Shown here: positions 1 to 8,533 of the stretch, in pieces
Position numbering within the stretch: the first letter of the stretch is position 1
Layout: every line of letters starts with the position of its first letter
Notes under the pieces: generated by a model
Database searches by the model: none
What the model saw: the letters and a program-made list of their open reading frames with translations, nothing else
What the model was told of the DNA's origin: nothing
Translations under genes and position numbers: made by a program
NCBI GenBank assembly: GCA_964533785.1
Contig: CAZHNG010000146.1
Location: forward strand, 1-15,548
Source of the DNA: JANQRV01 sp964533785
GTDB taxonomy: Bacteria > Bacteroidota > Bacteroidia > Chitinophagales > Saprospiraceae
Direction: 5' to 3'
DNA: 15,548 nt

Positions 1-1475
1 TCTCCGTTTTGTACGAACAGATCGGTAAAATCATATTGAGTTTGATTGAAATTAGCCCCCAATTGGAACGAAAAATCATCGGAGAGCATGACTTCTGCTT
101 CAGCAAAGAGATTGTAGTAGGTACGCAGTTCGTTATTGTCACTCAGCAAAGTATCAATCGCTCCGGCATTAGTAGCATTGGTTCGCCAATCATACTGTTC
201 TCTAAAATATTCTGCCCCTGCGCTCAACTGATAATCCCCTTTCGAACCATAACCTTGATAGATCCATTTCGTTCTTCCGCCAAGGGCATAATTATCCTCT
301 CTTAAAATATTAAAAGGCCTTGACTCGTAACTACTGCGGTAGGTGGTAAATAAACTGGTAGTATTCGTAATGCTATTGGAGAAGCGATGTAAGTTGGAAA
401 CACCAACCAGCAGCTTTTCGTAGTCTTCAAAGCCACGTACCTGCGCCCAGGTAAAAGCAGCTTTTCTTGGATTTTGGTTGAAGTCGTTCTCATTGAGAGA
501 GCTGGGAATAAAGGCTTTCAGGTCTATATAATTGGCGAGAACAGAAAATGTATTTTTCCGATCGCCGGACAGTTGTTTCGCTAACATAGTAAAGGAATGC
601 CGGTCGTATTCGTTATTTTCCCGGTAACCATCGCTATGGATAGTATTATAATTTAATTTCAGCTGAAAGTTTTCACTACCCGTTTCTAAATTAGTCAGGG
701 TACGAAACAAACCGTAAGAGCCTGTTAGACCATTGATCTGCAGCTGATTTACGGGTGGTTGATTAGAGGTCAGGCTTCCTGATTTCATACTGATCAACCC
801 GCCCAGAGCTGCTCCGTATGCGCTTGCAGATGGACCTTTCCATACCGAAACGCTCTCGAGCAAGCTTAGGTCAATATCTTCGATCGTGGTTTCACCGACT
901 CCGGTCGTCAGGGGTATTTCATCGAGGTAAGCTCTGATCTTGGCGGTTCCAAAAGGTGAGCGGTTACCCACTCCTCTGATGGTGATCCGGTTAGTATTTA
1001 AAGCTCCGGTATGCATCAATACTCCTGGCACCCGATTGAGGACGGGAGTGATCGCAACCCCTGCATCCCGTTGCAGATCAAGTTTGGAAATATTAGTAAC
1101 CGGAACAGGAGCTTGTACTACCGGCCCCGTCGCCTTTACGACCACCTGCCCGACTCCCAGCGGATCTAGCTCCAGTGGTTCCATTGCTATGACTACCTCC
1201 GTAGTTTCTGACAAGCTATCCAGCAGTACGATGTCATATCCGATATAGGAAATTCGGATTGAAGTCGTCTCATCAGGCAATACCAATGAAAATAAACCAT
1301 CACTATCCGTTGTAGTTCCTCTTTTGTTTTCACCTATTGTTGACAAATTCGCCCCAGCGAGAGGCACCGAAGTATAAGCATCGATCACTTTCCCGGAGAC
1401 CGTAACCTGGGCAAGTAAAGAATAGGAACAGTAAAAAAACAGCACTAAAAATAAAACGCTTTTTAACTTTAACAT
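1..1475 (-). CDS. TonB-dependent outer-membrane receptor, 3' end outside the window
   Basis: This is the N-terminal 491 codons of an outer-membrane receptor that takes up a siderophore-like or other large ligand using TonB energy. It was translated by hand from ATG at 1475 and stays open to the window edge. Residues 1 to about 23 form a signal peptide ending near LLAQ. Residues 24-105 form a CarboxypepD_reg-like beta-sandwich (VSGKVIDA, then GTTTDSDGLFSL and ISYIGYD). Residues about 115-225 are the plug, with VLNRVPGVLMHTG, ITIRGVGNRSPFG, a YLDEIPLTTG loop and VSVWKGPSASAYGAALGG. Alternating aromatic strands of a beta-barrel follow. The start lies 15 bp after the glyA stop, with no promoter between, so co-transcription with glyA is likely. 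The plug resembles iron-complex (FecA-type) receptors more than SusC, but the ligand cannot be read from this part. Confidence 0.9.
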   Translation of the reverse strand, partial: MLKLKSVLFLVLFFYCSYSLLAQVTVSGKVIDAYTSVPLAGANLSTIGENKRGTTTDSDGLFSLVLPDETTSIRISYIGYDIVLLDSLSETTEVVIAMEPLELDPLGVGQVVVKATGPVVQAPVPVTNISKLDLQRDAGVAITPVLNRVPGVLMHTGALNTNRITIRGVGNRSPFGTAKIRAYLDEIPLTTGVGETTIEDIDLSLLESVSVWKGPSASAYGAALGGLISMKSGSLTSNQPPVNQLQINGLTGSYGLFRTLTNLETGSENFQLKLNYNTIHSDGYRENNEYDRHSFTMLAKQLSGDRKNTFSVLANYIDLKAFIPSSLNENDFNQNPRKAAFTWAQVRGFEDYEKLLVGVSNLHRFSNSITNTTSLFTTYRSSYESRPFNILREDNYALGGRTKWIYQGYGSKGDYQLSAGAEYFREQYDWRTNATNAGAIDTLLSDNNELRTYYNLFAEAEVMLSDDFSFQLGANFNQTQYDFTDLFVQNG

Positions 1476-1490
1476 ATCAGCCTGGACGAA

Positions 1491-2816
1491 TTATATGATT
1501 CTAATCTCCGTAACTTCCGGTGGCAACTGTTTTGATTCATCATTATCAGGATACAAAGGAAAAGCTTTCATAAACTCATTCACCTCGCCTTTAGTCTTGG
1601 TAATTAAATCTTCATTCTCAATATCGTTGATGATATTATCGATCCAATCGACAATTTTCAGGCAATCATTTTCTTTCAGCCCCCTGGTGGTGATCGCCGC
1701 AGTGCCGATGCGAATACCTGAGGTAACAAAGGGGGATTGCGTGTCAAAAGGCACCATATTTTTATTGATGGTAATATCGGCTTTTTCCAAGGCTTTTTCG
1801 GCAGCTTTACCAGTCACGCTCTTACTGCGTAGATCGATTAGCATTAGGTGATTATCCGTACCGCCGGAAATGATCTTATACCCTTTTTCAACAAAAGACA
1901 AGGCCATCGTTTGAGCATTTTTAATGACTTGTTGTGCGTAGGTTTTAAATTCGGGTTGCAGTGCTTCACCAAAAGCAACGGCCTTACCGGCAATAACATG
2001 CTCCAGTGGTCCTCCCTGCATCCCCGGAAATACGCCTCCGTTTAATATGGAGGACATTTTTATCACGGTCCCCTTTTTAGTAGTTCGTCCCCATGGGTTT
2101 TCGAAGTTCTCCCCCATCATGATGATCCCGCCTCTGGGCCCACGCAAAGTTTTATGAGTAGTTGAAGTAATGATGTGACAGTGGGGTAAAGGATCATTCA
2201 GCATTTTAGCAGCGATCAATCCTGCAGGGTGGGCAATATCCGCCAATAAGAACGCACCGACTTTATCGGCAATAGAACGAAACCGCTCGTAGTCCCAATC
2301 GCGTGAGTATGCTGAAGCCCCGCATATGATGAGTTTCGGCTTTACTTCCAGGGCTTTCTCTTCCACTTTATCCATATCGATCAGCCCCGTATCTTTTTCG
2401 ACACCATAAAGATGCGCATCATACACTTTACCGGAATAATTGACCGGAGAACCATGCGATAAGTGACCACCGTGCGCCAGGTCAAAGCCCAGTGTGCGAT
2501 CGCCCGGCTGCATCAATGCCAAAAAAACAGCGGCATTGGCCTGTGCTCCGGAATGTGGTTGCACGTTAGCATATTCTGCTCCGAATAATTCCTTTAAACG
2601 ATCAATTGCCAACTGTTCCACCTGGTCAACTATTTCACACCCTCCATAATAACGCTTTCCGGGATATCCCTCGGCATATTTGTTGGTCAGACAAGTGCCT
2701 ACCGCATTCATGACTGCCTGGCTCGTAAAATTTTCTGAAGCAATTAATTCTATACCATTTCTTTGGCGACTCAACTCTTGTTCTATTAAATCAAAAACTT
2801 GTGTATCTTTTTGCAT
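1491..2816 (-). CDS. glyA: Serine hydroxymethyltransferase
   Basis: This is a cytoplasmic PLP enzyme that interconverts serine plus tetrahydrofolate with glycine plus 5,10-methylene-tetrahydrofolate, the main entry to the one-carbon pool. The 441 residues cover the full family length. Landmarks are IELIASENF (22-30), the substrate-binding YAEGYPGKRYYGG stretch (47-59), QPHSGAQAN (86-94), DIAHPAGL (193-200), and STTHKTLRGPRGG with the Schiff-base lysine at about 222, then FPGMQGGP (263-270) and SGGTDNHL. A segment at about 233-258 (GENFENPWG, then a KKGT-containing stretch) is extra relative to the E. coli enzyme and is usual in Bacteroidota SHMT. The ATG at 2816 gives the expected N-terminus. 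A -7 box at 2853-2860 would give a leader of about 30 nt. The TonB receptor gene follows 15 bp after the stop. Confidence 0.98.
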   Translation of the reverse strand: MQKDTQVFDLIEQELSRQRNGIELIASENFTSQAVMNAVGTCLTNKYAEGYPGKRYYGGCEIVDQVEQLAIDRLKELFGAEYANVQPHSGAQANAAVFLALMQPGDRTLGFDLAHGGHLSHGSPVNYSGKVYDAHLYGVEKDTGLIDMDKVEEKALEVKPKLIICGASAYSRDWDYERFRSIADKVGAFLLADIAHPAGLIAAKMLNDPLPHCHIITSTTHKTLRGPRGGIIMMGENFENPWGRTTKKGTVIKMSSILNGGVFPGMQGGPLEHVIAGKAVAFGEALQPEFKTYAQQVIKNAQTMALSFVEKGYKIISGGTDNHLMLIDLRSKSVTGKAAEKALEKADITINKNMVPFDTQSPFVTSGIRIGTAAITTRGLKENDCLKIVDWIDNIINDIENEDLITKTKGEVNEFMKAFPLYPDNDESKQLPPEVTEIRII

Positions 2817-2852
2817 ATTAATTTGTTATTGTTCCAAGGATGGATTATTCAA

Positions 2853-2860
2853 CAAAAGTA
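2853..2860 (-). promoter_or_regulatory. Bacteroidota-type -7 promoter element for glyA
   Basis: The minus strand reads TACTTTTG, an exact match to the TAnnTTTG consensus of the primary Bacteroidota sigma factor. It sits about 37 bp before the glyA start. A convincing TTG box in the -33 region was not found, so the call rests on the -7 element and its position. Confidence 0.5.
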
Positions 2861-2921
2861 CAATATTTACGACAGGGGTTGCTTTAAATATGTTGTCCTA
2901 TTTCAGTCAATTCTTAGCCCA

Positions 2922-4499
2922 ATGATAAGATACTATTTTTCCGTAATTATTCTAATGCTAACGCTACTCCCTGCCATGAGGGGAATAACAGATCGCTTCC
3001 GGGTTATGTGGCGGACTGATCCTTCCTCTTCTATGGTAATCGGTTGGGACCAAATATCCGGATCTGACCCAATATTGTATTACGACGTCATTGACTTTGA
3101 GGCTAATATTGAAGATTATCAATATTCCAAAAAACCCAGCCGAATAGTGCAAGCTAAAGGTATGAATAATCATTTCGTCCGGCTACGTAACCTGCGCCCT
3201 AATACGACTTACTATTTCGTTATCCAGGATAGCGAAGGAGTAAGCCGGAGATTGTCCTTCCGTACAGCACCGGATACGCCTTCTACTCCCATTTCAATCG
3301 TTGCCGGGGGAGACTCCAGGAATAACAGAAACGCCCGCCGGAAAGCCAACTTATTGGTCAGCAAATTACGTCCGGGCTTTATTATGTTTTCAGGTGACAT
3401 GACCAACGCCGACCGTGCTGAGGAGTGGATCCATTGGTTTGATGATTGGCAACTGACCATTAGCCAGGATGGTAGTATCTACCCTGTTATCGTTGCGCGC
3501 GGCAACCACGAAGCCGATAATGCCGGGCTCAATGACCTATTCGACATTGGGCAGCCCAATTTATATTACACGCTTACACTAGGTGGTTCCTTATTAAAAA
3601 TTTATACTTTGAATACGATGATGCCCTCCGGCGGTGAACAAAAAAACTGGCTTGCAAAAGATCTGGCGAATAGTCAAAACGTCATTTGGAAATTTGCTCA
3701 ATACCACAATGCTATGCGCCCTCATAATGCCAATAAAAAAGAACTCAATGAGCTTATTTTACACTGGGCGACGCTTTTCCACAAATACCAGGTCAATCTG
3801 GCATTGGAGTCGGATGCCCATTGTGTAAAATGGACTTATCCCATTCGCCCTAGCCGTGCCGAAGGGAGTGATGAAGGATTTATCAGAGACGACGCGGAAG
3901 GTACTGTTTACGTTGGTGAAGGGGGCTGGGGGGCTCCGTTACGGGCCAATAATGATGATAAGGCCTGGACCCGAAACAGTGATAGCTTCCATCAATTCAA
4001 GTGGATTTTCGTAAGCCAGCAAGAAGTTGCGATCAGAACAATAATGACAGATCTTGCTGATGGTGTATCCCCGCTGGAAGAGCATCAACGCTTCCAGATC
4101 ACTTCGAGTATCCGTCCATTGATATGGGCACCTTCTAACGGAAGCGTCATTACCTTACGAAACAAAAATTATCAAGCTGTCAATCAAAATTCCTCTCCTC
4201 CTTTTCAAACGGGTAGTTCAACTGCCCCGGAAAAAACAAAAGAAATTTTGACCGAAACGCTGGAGCCTGATTTGAATTCAAAAACCGTTCTATTGGAATA
4301 CTCGTTAAACAAAACAAGCGATATAGAAATTATCTTACTGAATGAGTCGATGACGCCGGTATCCAGGTTTGAATTAAAGGACCAACTCCCTGGTTTGTAC
4401 GAAAAATCCATAGACTTCTCGAAAATACGGCCAGGCAAATACCAGCTCATAATCAAAGGAGAAGAGAAAGTTATCAAAAAATACGATATTACATTGTAA
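2922..4499 (+). CDS. Secreted metallophosphoesterase (purple acid phosphatase-like) with T9SS-like C-terminal domain
   Basis: This is a predicted exported phosphatase of 525 residues. The ATG at 2922 is chosen because it gives a clear signal peptide (residues 1 to about 21, hydrophobic YYFSVIILMLTLLP). The same frame is open further upstream but would overlap the start of glyA. Residues about 24-116 look like the fibronectin-type N-terminal domain of purple acid phosphatases (LRNLRPNTTYYF, then SFRTAP). The calcineurin-like domain follows, with GGDSR (D131), SGDMT (D159), RGNHE (N195), QYHN (H262) and SDAH (H300). The usual GHxH motif is therefore S-D-A-H, and the tyrosine of the true purple-enzyme GDxxY motif is absent. 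Residues about 455-525 resemble a T9SS type A sorting domain (LEYSLNKTSDIEI, SRFEL, then RPGKYQLIIKG and a lysine-rich end). The substrate is unknown. The polyprenyl synthase gene follows after 18 bp. Confidence 0.85.
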   Translation: MIRYYFSVIILMLTLLPAMRGITDRFRVMWRTDPSSSMVIGWDQISGSDPILYYDVIDFEANIEDYQYSKKPSRIVQAKGMNNHFVRLRNLRPNTTYYFVIQDSEGVSRRLSFRTAPDTPSTPISIVAGGDSRNNRNARRKANLLVSKLRPGFIMFSGDMTNADRAEEWIHWFDDWQLTISQDGSIYPVIVARGNHEADNAGLNDLFDIGQPNLYYTLTLGGSLLKIYTLNTMMPSGGEQKNWLAKDLANSQNVIWKFAQYHNAMRPHNANKKELNELILHWATLFHKYQVNLALESDAHCVKWTYPIRPSRAEGSDEGFIRDDAEGTVYVGEGGWGAPLRANNDDKAWTRNSDSFHQFKWIFVSQQEVAIRTIMTDLADGVSPLEEHQRFQITSSIRPLIWAPSNGSVITLRNKNYQAVNQNSSPPFQTGSSTAPEKTKEILTETLEPDLNSKTVLLEYSLNKTSDIEIILLNESMTPVSRFELKDQLPGLYEKSIDFSKIRPGKYQLIIKGEEKVIKKYDITL

Positions 4500-4517
4500 G
4501 TTGTTGATCAGCATATT

Positions 4518-5492
4518 ATGATAAAATCCTTAAATCATATAAAACGACCAATTGAGGAGGAATTAAAACAGTTCGAGCATCACTTTCGGGAAAGTATGCG
4601 TAGTTCTGTGCCCCTACTCGATACCATCACCTATTATATAGTAAAAAGGAAGGGAAAACAAGTGAGGCCAATGTTTGTTTTTCTTGCCGCCAAAACCTGC
4701 GGTACGGTAGGAGATGCTACCTATGCTGCCGCATCACTGGTGGAACTACTACATACGGCTTCCTTAGTACACGATGATGTGGTTGATGACGCCAATGAAC
4801 GACGAGGTTTTTTTTCGATCAATGCGCTTTGGAAAAATAAGATCGCTGTTTTAGTAGGTGACTACCTGTTTTCTCAGGCTATGTTGATCGCTTTAAAGAA
4901 AAAAGAGCACCGGTTATTGGAAATTGGTTCCGGAACCGTAAAAGAAATTATCGAAGGTGAACTATTGCAAATAGAAAAGGCTCGCCGGTTAGATATTAAA
5001 GAGGATGTATATTTTGAAATCATCCGGCGAAAAACCGCTTCATTAATTGCCTTCGCCTGTGCTGCCGGAGCTGCTTCGACCACCAAAGATCAAGATACGA
5101 TCGAAAGGATGCGTTTATTCGGAGAAAAAATTGGGATAGCCTTTCAAATTAAAGATGATCTATTTGATTATGGGACGGTGGATGTCGGTAAACCCCTTGG
5201 GATTGATATCAAAGAAAAGAAAATGACCCTCCCTTTGATCTACGCCCTTCAACAGGCATCGAAAAAAGAAAGAAAATATATTCTAAACCTGGTAAAAAGA
5301 CACAGTAACAAACGGGAGAAGGTGCGAGAAGTAATCGACTTTGTGCGGGCAAGTGATGGTTTGGAATATACAAAAAAAGCAATGCTCCGTTACAAGAACG
5401 AAGCATTTGATATTCTTTATCAATTTCCTGAGACGGAAGCGCGCGTTTCCTTGGAAGCATTAGTGAATTTCGTCACCGAACGGGAAAAATAA
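4518..5492 (+). CDS. ispB: Long-chain polyprenyl diphosphate synthase (octaprenyl/heptaprenyl type)
   Basis: This trans-prenyltransferase adds isopentenyl diphosphate units to an allylic primer. It probably makes the side-chain precursor of menaquinone. The 324 residues match the family's usual length. The first aspartate-rich motif is HDDVVDDANERRG (D86, D87, D90) and the second is QIKDDLFDY (D213, D214, D217). The IPP-binding KGKQVRP lies at 45-51, GELLQIE at 147-153 and KKMTLP at 234-239. The residues four and five before the first motif are small (Ser, Ala), as in long-chain enzymes; farnesyl or geranylgeranyl synthases usually carry bulky aromatics there. Exact chain length cannot be read, so the symbol is a family-level name. 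The gene starts 18 bp after the phosphatase stop, so read-through from that gene is likely. Confidence 0.9.
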   Translation: MIKSLNHIKRPIEEELKQFEHHFRESMRSSVPLLDTITYYIVKRKGKQVRPMFVFLAAKTCGTVGDATYAAASLVELLHTASLVHDDVVDDANERRGFFSINALWKNKIAVLVGDYLFSQAMLIALKKKEHRLLEIGSGTVKEIIEGELLQIEKARRLDIKEDVYFEIIRRKTASLIAFACAAGAASTTKDQDTIERMRLFGEKIGIAFQIKDDLFDYGTVDVGKPLGIDIKEKKMTLPLIYALQQASKKERKYILNLVKRHSNKREKVREVIDFVRASDGLEYTKKAMLRYKNEAFDILYQFPETEARVSLEALVNFVTEREK

Positions 5493-5524
5493 TTGAAGCA
5501 TAACAAATACGGAGTTGAAGTAAG

Positions 5525-5556
5525 ATAAAAGCTATTCAAGGAGCCGCTTTATTTTT
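5525..5556. terminator. Possible bidirectional terminator between the converging ispB-like gene and atpC
   Basis: Between two convergent genes there is a short inverted repeat, AAAGC and GCTTT, with a loop of about 14 nt. It is flanked by A-rich sequence on the left and ATTTTT on the right. The right arm overlaps the atpC stop codon. The stem is only about five pairs, so this is weak. Confidence 0.25.
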
Positions 5557-5863
5557 CAGCTATGCTCATACCTTGCACCAACAACGAAATATTATTGTTA
5601 AGAACTTCGATAAAACCCTTTTCAATATTGAACAAGTAACGACTTCCTTCTACTAACCCAGTCTTGATATCTCCACTATCAGCGTCATAATAGTTTACAT
5701 CTCCTTGAGCCGTGACGATGGTAACCTTCCCTTTTTCGAGAGCCGAAACGATGGGTGCGTGATTCTTAAGCACCTGAAATTCTCCAAGTACACCGGGAAC
5801 CTTTACCGATACCACTTCTCCTTCAAAAAGGGTTTTATCTGGTGTGAGAACTGTTAAATTCAT
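5549..5863 (-). CDS. atpC: F1Fo ATP synthase epsilon subunit (short form)
   Basis: This is the small central-stalk subunit of ATP synthase, which links the rotor to F1 on the inner face of the cytoplasmic membrane. The 104 residues contain the N-terminal beta-sandwich: MNLTVLTPDKTLFEGEV, VKVPGVLGEFQVLKNHAP, then alternating strands to NNNISLLVQG. The C-terminal two-helix domain found in the roughly 135-residue E. coli protein is missing. This is a known form in Bacteroidota and is not a truncation, because the sequence ends cleanly. The gene lies 46 bp downstream of atpD, as expected for an atpD-atpC operon. No other ATP synthase genes are nearby, so they must be encoded elsewhere. Confidence 0.95.
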   Translation of the reverse strand: MNLTVLTPDKTLFEGEVVSVKVPGVLGEFQVLKNHAPIVSALEKGKVTIVTAQGDVNYYDADSGDIKTGLVEGSRYLFNIEKGFIEVLNNNISLLVQGMSIAEK

Positions 5864-5909
5864 TAAATTTCAGTTTCTGATAGAAAAAAAATTGGTCAAC
5901 TCAGTTATA

Positions 5910-7427
5910 CTATCCTGCCGCTTCTTCGATCATCTTATTACCCGCTTCGATAACATCCTCGATCGTACCCTTCAGGTTAAAGGCTGCTTCCGGATATTGA
6001 TCTGTCTCGCCATCCATGATCATATTGAACCCGCGAATCGTATCTTCGATTGAAACCATTGTTCCGGGAATACCGGTAAATTGTTCCGCAACGTGAAAGG
6101 GCTGTGACAAAAACCTCTGTACACGGCGTGCACGGTGGACAACTTCTTTATCTTCATCTGAAAGTTCGTCCATACCCAGAATAGCGATGATATCCTGCAA
6201 TTCTTTGTATCGCTGAAGGATGTTGATCACGCGCTGAGCAGTATTGTAGTGTTCTTCACCAACAATATTAGGATCCAAAATACGGGAAGTAGAATCCAGT
6301 GGATCAATGGCGGGGTAAATACCTTCGGAAGCCAGTTTACGGCTCAATACCGTCGTGGCATCCAGGTGGGCGAAAGTCGTGGCAGGAGCAGGGTCTGTCA
6401 AATCATCCGCAGGAACGTATACCGCTTGTACCGAAGTAATCGACCCTCTTTTGGTTGAAGTGATCCGCTCTTGCATAAGTCCCATTTCAGTAGCCAATGT
6501 AGGTTGATAACCCACAGCAGACGGCATCCGTCCAAGAAGGGCGGACACTTCCGAACCGGCCTGCGTAAAACGGAAGATATTATCGATAAAGAATAAAATA
6601 TCACGACCACCGGTTGGATCATCTAAGTCACCATCGCGGTAATATTCAGCAACCGTCAAACCTGATAAAGCCACCCGCGCGCGAGCTCCGGGAGGTTCAT
6701 TCATCTGACCGAAAACCAAAGTAGCTTTTGATTCCGCCAGCTCTTTCATATCTACCTTCGACAAATCCCATCCCCCTTCTTCCATACTGTGCATAAATTC
6801 ATCTCCGTATCTGATTACGTTGGCTTCGATCATTTCCCGCAACAAGTCATTCCCTTCGCGAGTACGCTCACCGACACCGGCAAAAACCGAAATACCAGCA
6901 TAACCTTTCGCAATATTATTGATCAACTCCTGAATTAAAACCGTTTTACCCACACCAGCACCTCCGAACAATCCTACTTTCCCACCTTTCATGTATGGCT
7001 CGATCAGGTCTACTACTTTAATTCCGGTAAAAAGAACTTCACGCTCTGTTGCAAGATCCTCGTAAGTGGGCGGCTTACGGTGGATAGGGTAAGCATTTTC
7101 CCCTTTAGGTACTTCACCGATGCCGTCAATCGTTTCACCGACGACGTTGAAAAGACGGCCTTTAATAACTTCACCGATAGGCATTGTAATGGGTTGACCA
7201 GTATCAATAACATCTTCGCCACGTGTCAATCCTTCCGTAGAATCCATAGCGATGGTTCTAACGCTATCCTCACCCAGGTGGCGCTGAACTTCCAAGACCA
7301 AAGTCTGGCCATCTGGTCTTTTTATCTCCAGAGCATTTAGAATTTCTGGTAATTCTGCATTCTCCCCAGAAAAACTAACATCAACAACCGGTCCGATTAC
7401 TTGTTTTACTTGACCTATATTAGCCAT
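5910..7427 (-). CDS. atpD: F1Fo ATP synthase beta subunit
   Basis: This is the catalytic subunit of F1, present as three copies in the alpha3beta3 ring. The 505 residues are full length. Visible landmarks are the P-loop GGAGVGKT (155-162), GERTREGND (186-194), the Walker B strand ILFFID (277-282), the PSAVGYQPTLATEMG segment (302-316), DDLTDPAP (341-348) and the DELSDED motif (420-426). The start ATG at 7427 gives MANIGQVKQVIGPVVDV, the standard N-terminus. Transcription probably begins from the TAACTTTG box about 50 bp upstream and continues into atpC. The divergent neighbour across a 332-bp gap is parA. Confidence 0.99.
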   Translation of the reverse strand: MANIGQVKQVIGPVVDVSFSGENAELPEILNALEIKRPDGQTLVLEVQRHLGEDSVRTIAMDSTEGLTRGEDVIDTGQPITMPIGEVIKGRLFNVVGETIDGIGEVPKGENAYPIHRKPPTYEDLATEREVLFTGIKVVDLIEPYMKGGKVGLFGGAGVGKTVLIQELINNIAKGYAGISVFAGVGERTREGNDLLREMIEANVIRYGDEFMHSMEEGGWDLSKVDMKELAESKATLVFGQMNEPPGARARVALSGLTVAEYYRDGDLDDPTGGRDILFFIDNIFRFTQAGSEVSALLGRMPSAVGYQPTLATEMGLMQERITSTKRGSITSVQAVYVPADDLTDPAPATTFAHLDATTVLSRKLASEGIYPAIDPLDSTSRILDPNIVGEEHYNTAQRVINILQRYKELQDIIAILGMDELSDEDKEVVHRARRVQRFLSQPFHVAEQFTGIPGTMVSIEDTIRGFNMIMDGETDQYPEAAFNLKGTIEDVIEAGNKMIEEAAG

Positions 7428-7759
7428 GCTTACTAATTTATTTTACCTCAAAAATTAACGGTTTCTAAAAATCGGTGCAAAGTTAGATTTTTGAACCGAT
7501 AATTAAAAGAAATTGTGAAACTTGTTCGATCGTTTTCTTAAAAGTCAATTATTTATCGTATTTTATTGCATCTTTGGGGAAAAGTTTGCTTTTTAGTTAT
7601 GATGAAGTAATAGATTCGCTTTTTTGAGTTAGCTATTGCGGTGCCAAGAGAGTTGCTTATAAAGTTGCGAATTTATTTGTTTATCATTACTGAGTCTTTA
7701 AGTATCAGAGAGAAATAGCCAATTCCGGCTATGTACTACAAAACTTGGTTGATTGAATT
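7428..7759. other. Divergent intergenic region between atpD and parA
   Basis: This 332-bp AT-rich stretch has no credible gene. It holds the atpD promoter near its left end and a TAGCTA motif at 7630-7635 that recurs in the parA-partner spacer. No plus-strand TAnnTTTG box was found close to the parA start. The nearest approximation is CATCTTTG at about 7569, far upstream. Confidence 0.6.
7478..7485 (-). promoter_or_regulatory. Bacteroidota-type -7 promoter element for atpDC
   Basis: The minus strand reads TAACTTTG followed by CACC, an exact match to the TAnnTTTG consensus. The box ends about 50 bp before the atpD start, giving a leader of roughly 40 nt. The -33 region is AT-rich without a perfect TTTG. 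Confidence 0.65.
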
Positions 7760-8533
7760 ATGGGAATTATCATTTCGTTGCTGAATCATAAAGGCGGTGT
7801 GGGCAAGACCACAAGTGCTATTAACATAGGAGCTGGGCTGGTTGAATTCGGCAAGAAAATATTATTGATTGATCTGGATCCACAGGCAAATCTGAGTTTG
7901 TCATTAGGGGCACCACGCTTGCCGAATACGATCTACGAAGCGATGAAGGGAGAAGCTCCGCTAACCCCTCATACCGTAAAAAATGGATTAGATGTGGTCA
8001 TTTCTACGCTGGATCTCTCGGGAGCCGAAATGGAATTGATCAATGAAGCGGGGCGGGAATTTATTCTTCATGAATTATTTGTGCCACTCAAGGATAAATA
8101 CGATTACATTATCATTGATTGTCCTCCTTCTTTAGGTCTGCTGACCCTCAATGCCCTTACTTGTAGTGATTTTGTATACATCCCGCTGCAAACCCAATTT
8201 TTGGCGCTGCAAGGTCTGGCCAAAATCAAACAGGTGATCAGTAAGGTTAAGCTTAGGCTCAATAGAAAATTAGAGATCGGTGGTGTACTAGCCACTATGT
8301 ACGATAGTAGGAAGGTTCTAAACCGTGAGGTTGTCGAAACGATCAAAAAATACTTTGGTGATACGGTCTTTAAAACTAAGATCAGAGACAATGTTTCCCT
8401 CGCAGAAGCCCCCGCTAAACGCAAGGATATTTTCGAGTACAGCCCTAATAGTTTAGGCGCTAAGGATTACCTCGCTTTGTGCCGAGAAATACTGGAGCGA
8501 ACAAAAAAAGTTGTCCCACAAGGGGTCAGCTAA
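7760..8533 (+). CDS. parA: ParA/Soj-family partition ATPase
   Basis: This is a deviant-Walker ATPase that in its family positions DNA or other cargo by ATP-dependent binding to the nucleoid. The 257 residues begin almost directly with the Walker A' box KGGVGKTT (11-18, signature lysine K11). Then come LLIDLDPQANLS (35-46), the Walker B strand YIIIDCPPSLG (116-126) and the late IRDNVSLAEAPA motif (208-219). There is no N-terminal helix-turn-helix extension, so this is the short, Soj-like type. No helix-turn-helix ParB gene follows. Instead, after 282 bp, comes a small gene with a ribbon-helix-helix-like C-terminus. Whether this pair serves the chromosome or another cargo cannot be told from the sequence. 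Confidence 0.93.
   Translation: MGIIISLLNHKGGVGKTTSAINIGAGLVEFGKKILLIDLDPQANLSLSLGAPRLPNTIYEAMKGEAPLTPHTVKNGLDVVISTLDLSGAEMELINEAGREFILHELFVPLKDKYDYIIIDCPPSLGLLTLNALTCSDFVYIPLQTQFLALQGLAKIKQVISKVKLRLNRKLEIGGVLATMYDSRKVLNREVVETIKKYFGDTVFKTKIRDNVSLAEAPAKRKDIFEYSPNSLGAKDYLALCREILERTKKVVPQGVS

Noticed and set aside
9..305. Open frame on the plus strand near the left edge
   Set aside because: It is antisense to the beta-barrel part of the TonB receptor and shows no recognisable domain.
940..1248. Open frame on the plus strand of about 100 codons
   Set aside because: It lies antisense to the TonB receptor plug, whose minus-strand frame is continuous and carries clear domain motifs. The plus-strand product looks like nothing known.
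2799..2921. Upstream extension of the metallophosphoesterase by 41 residues
   Set aside because: It would overlap the start of the divergent glyA gene and bury the signal peptide. The ATG at 2922 gives a normal signal sequence.
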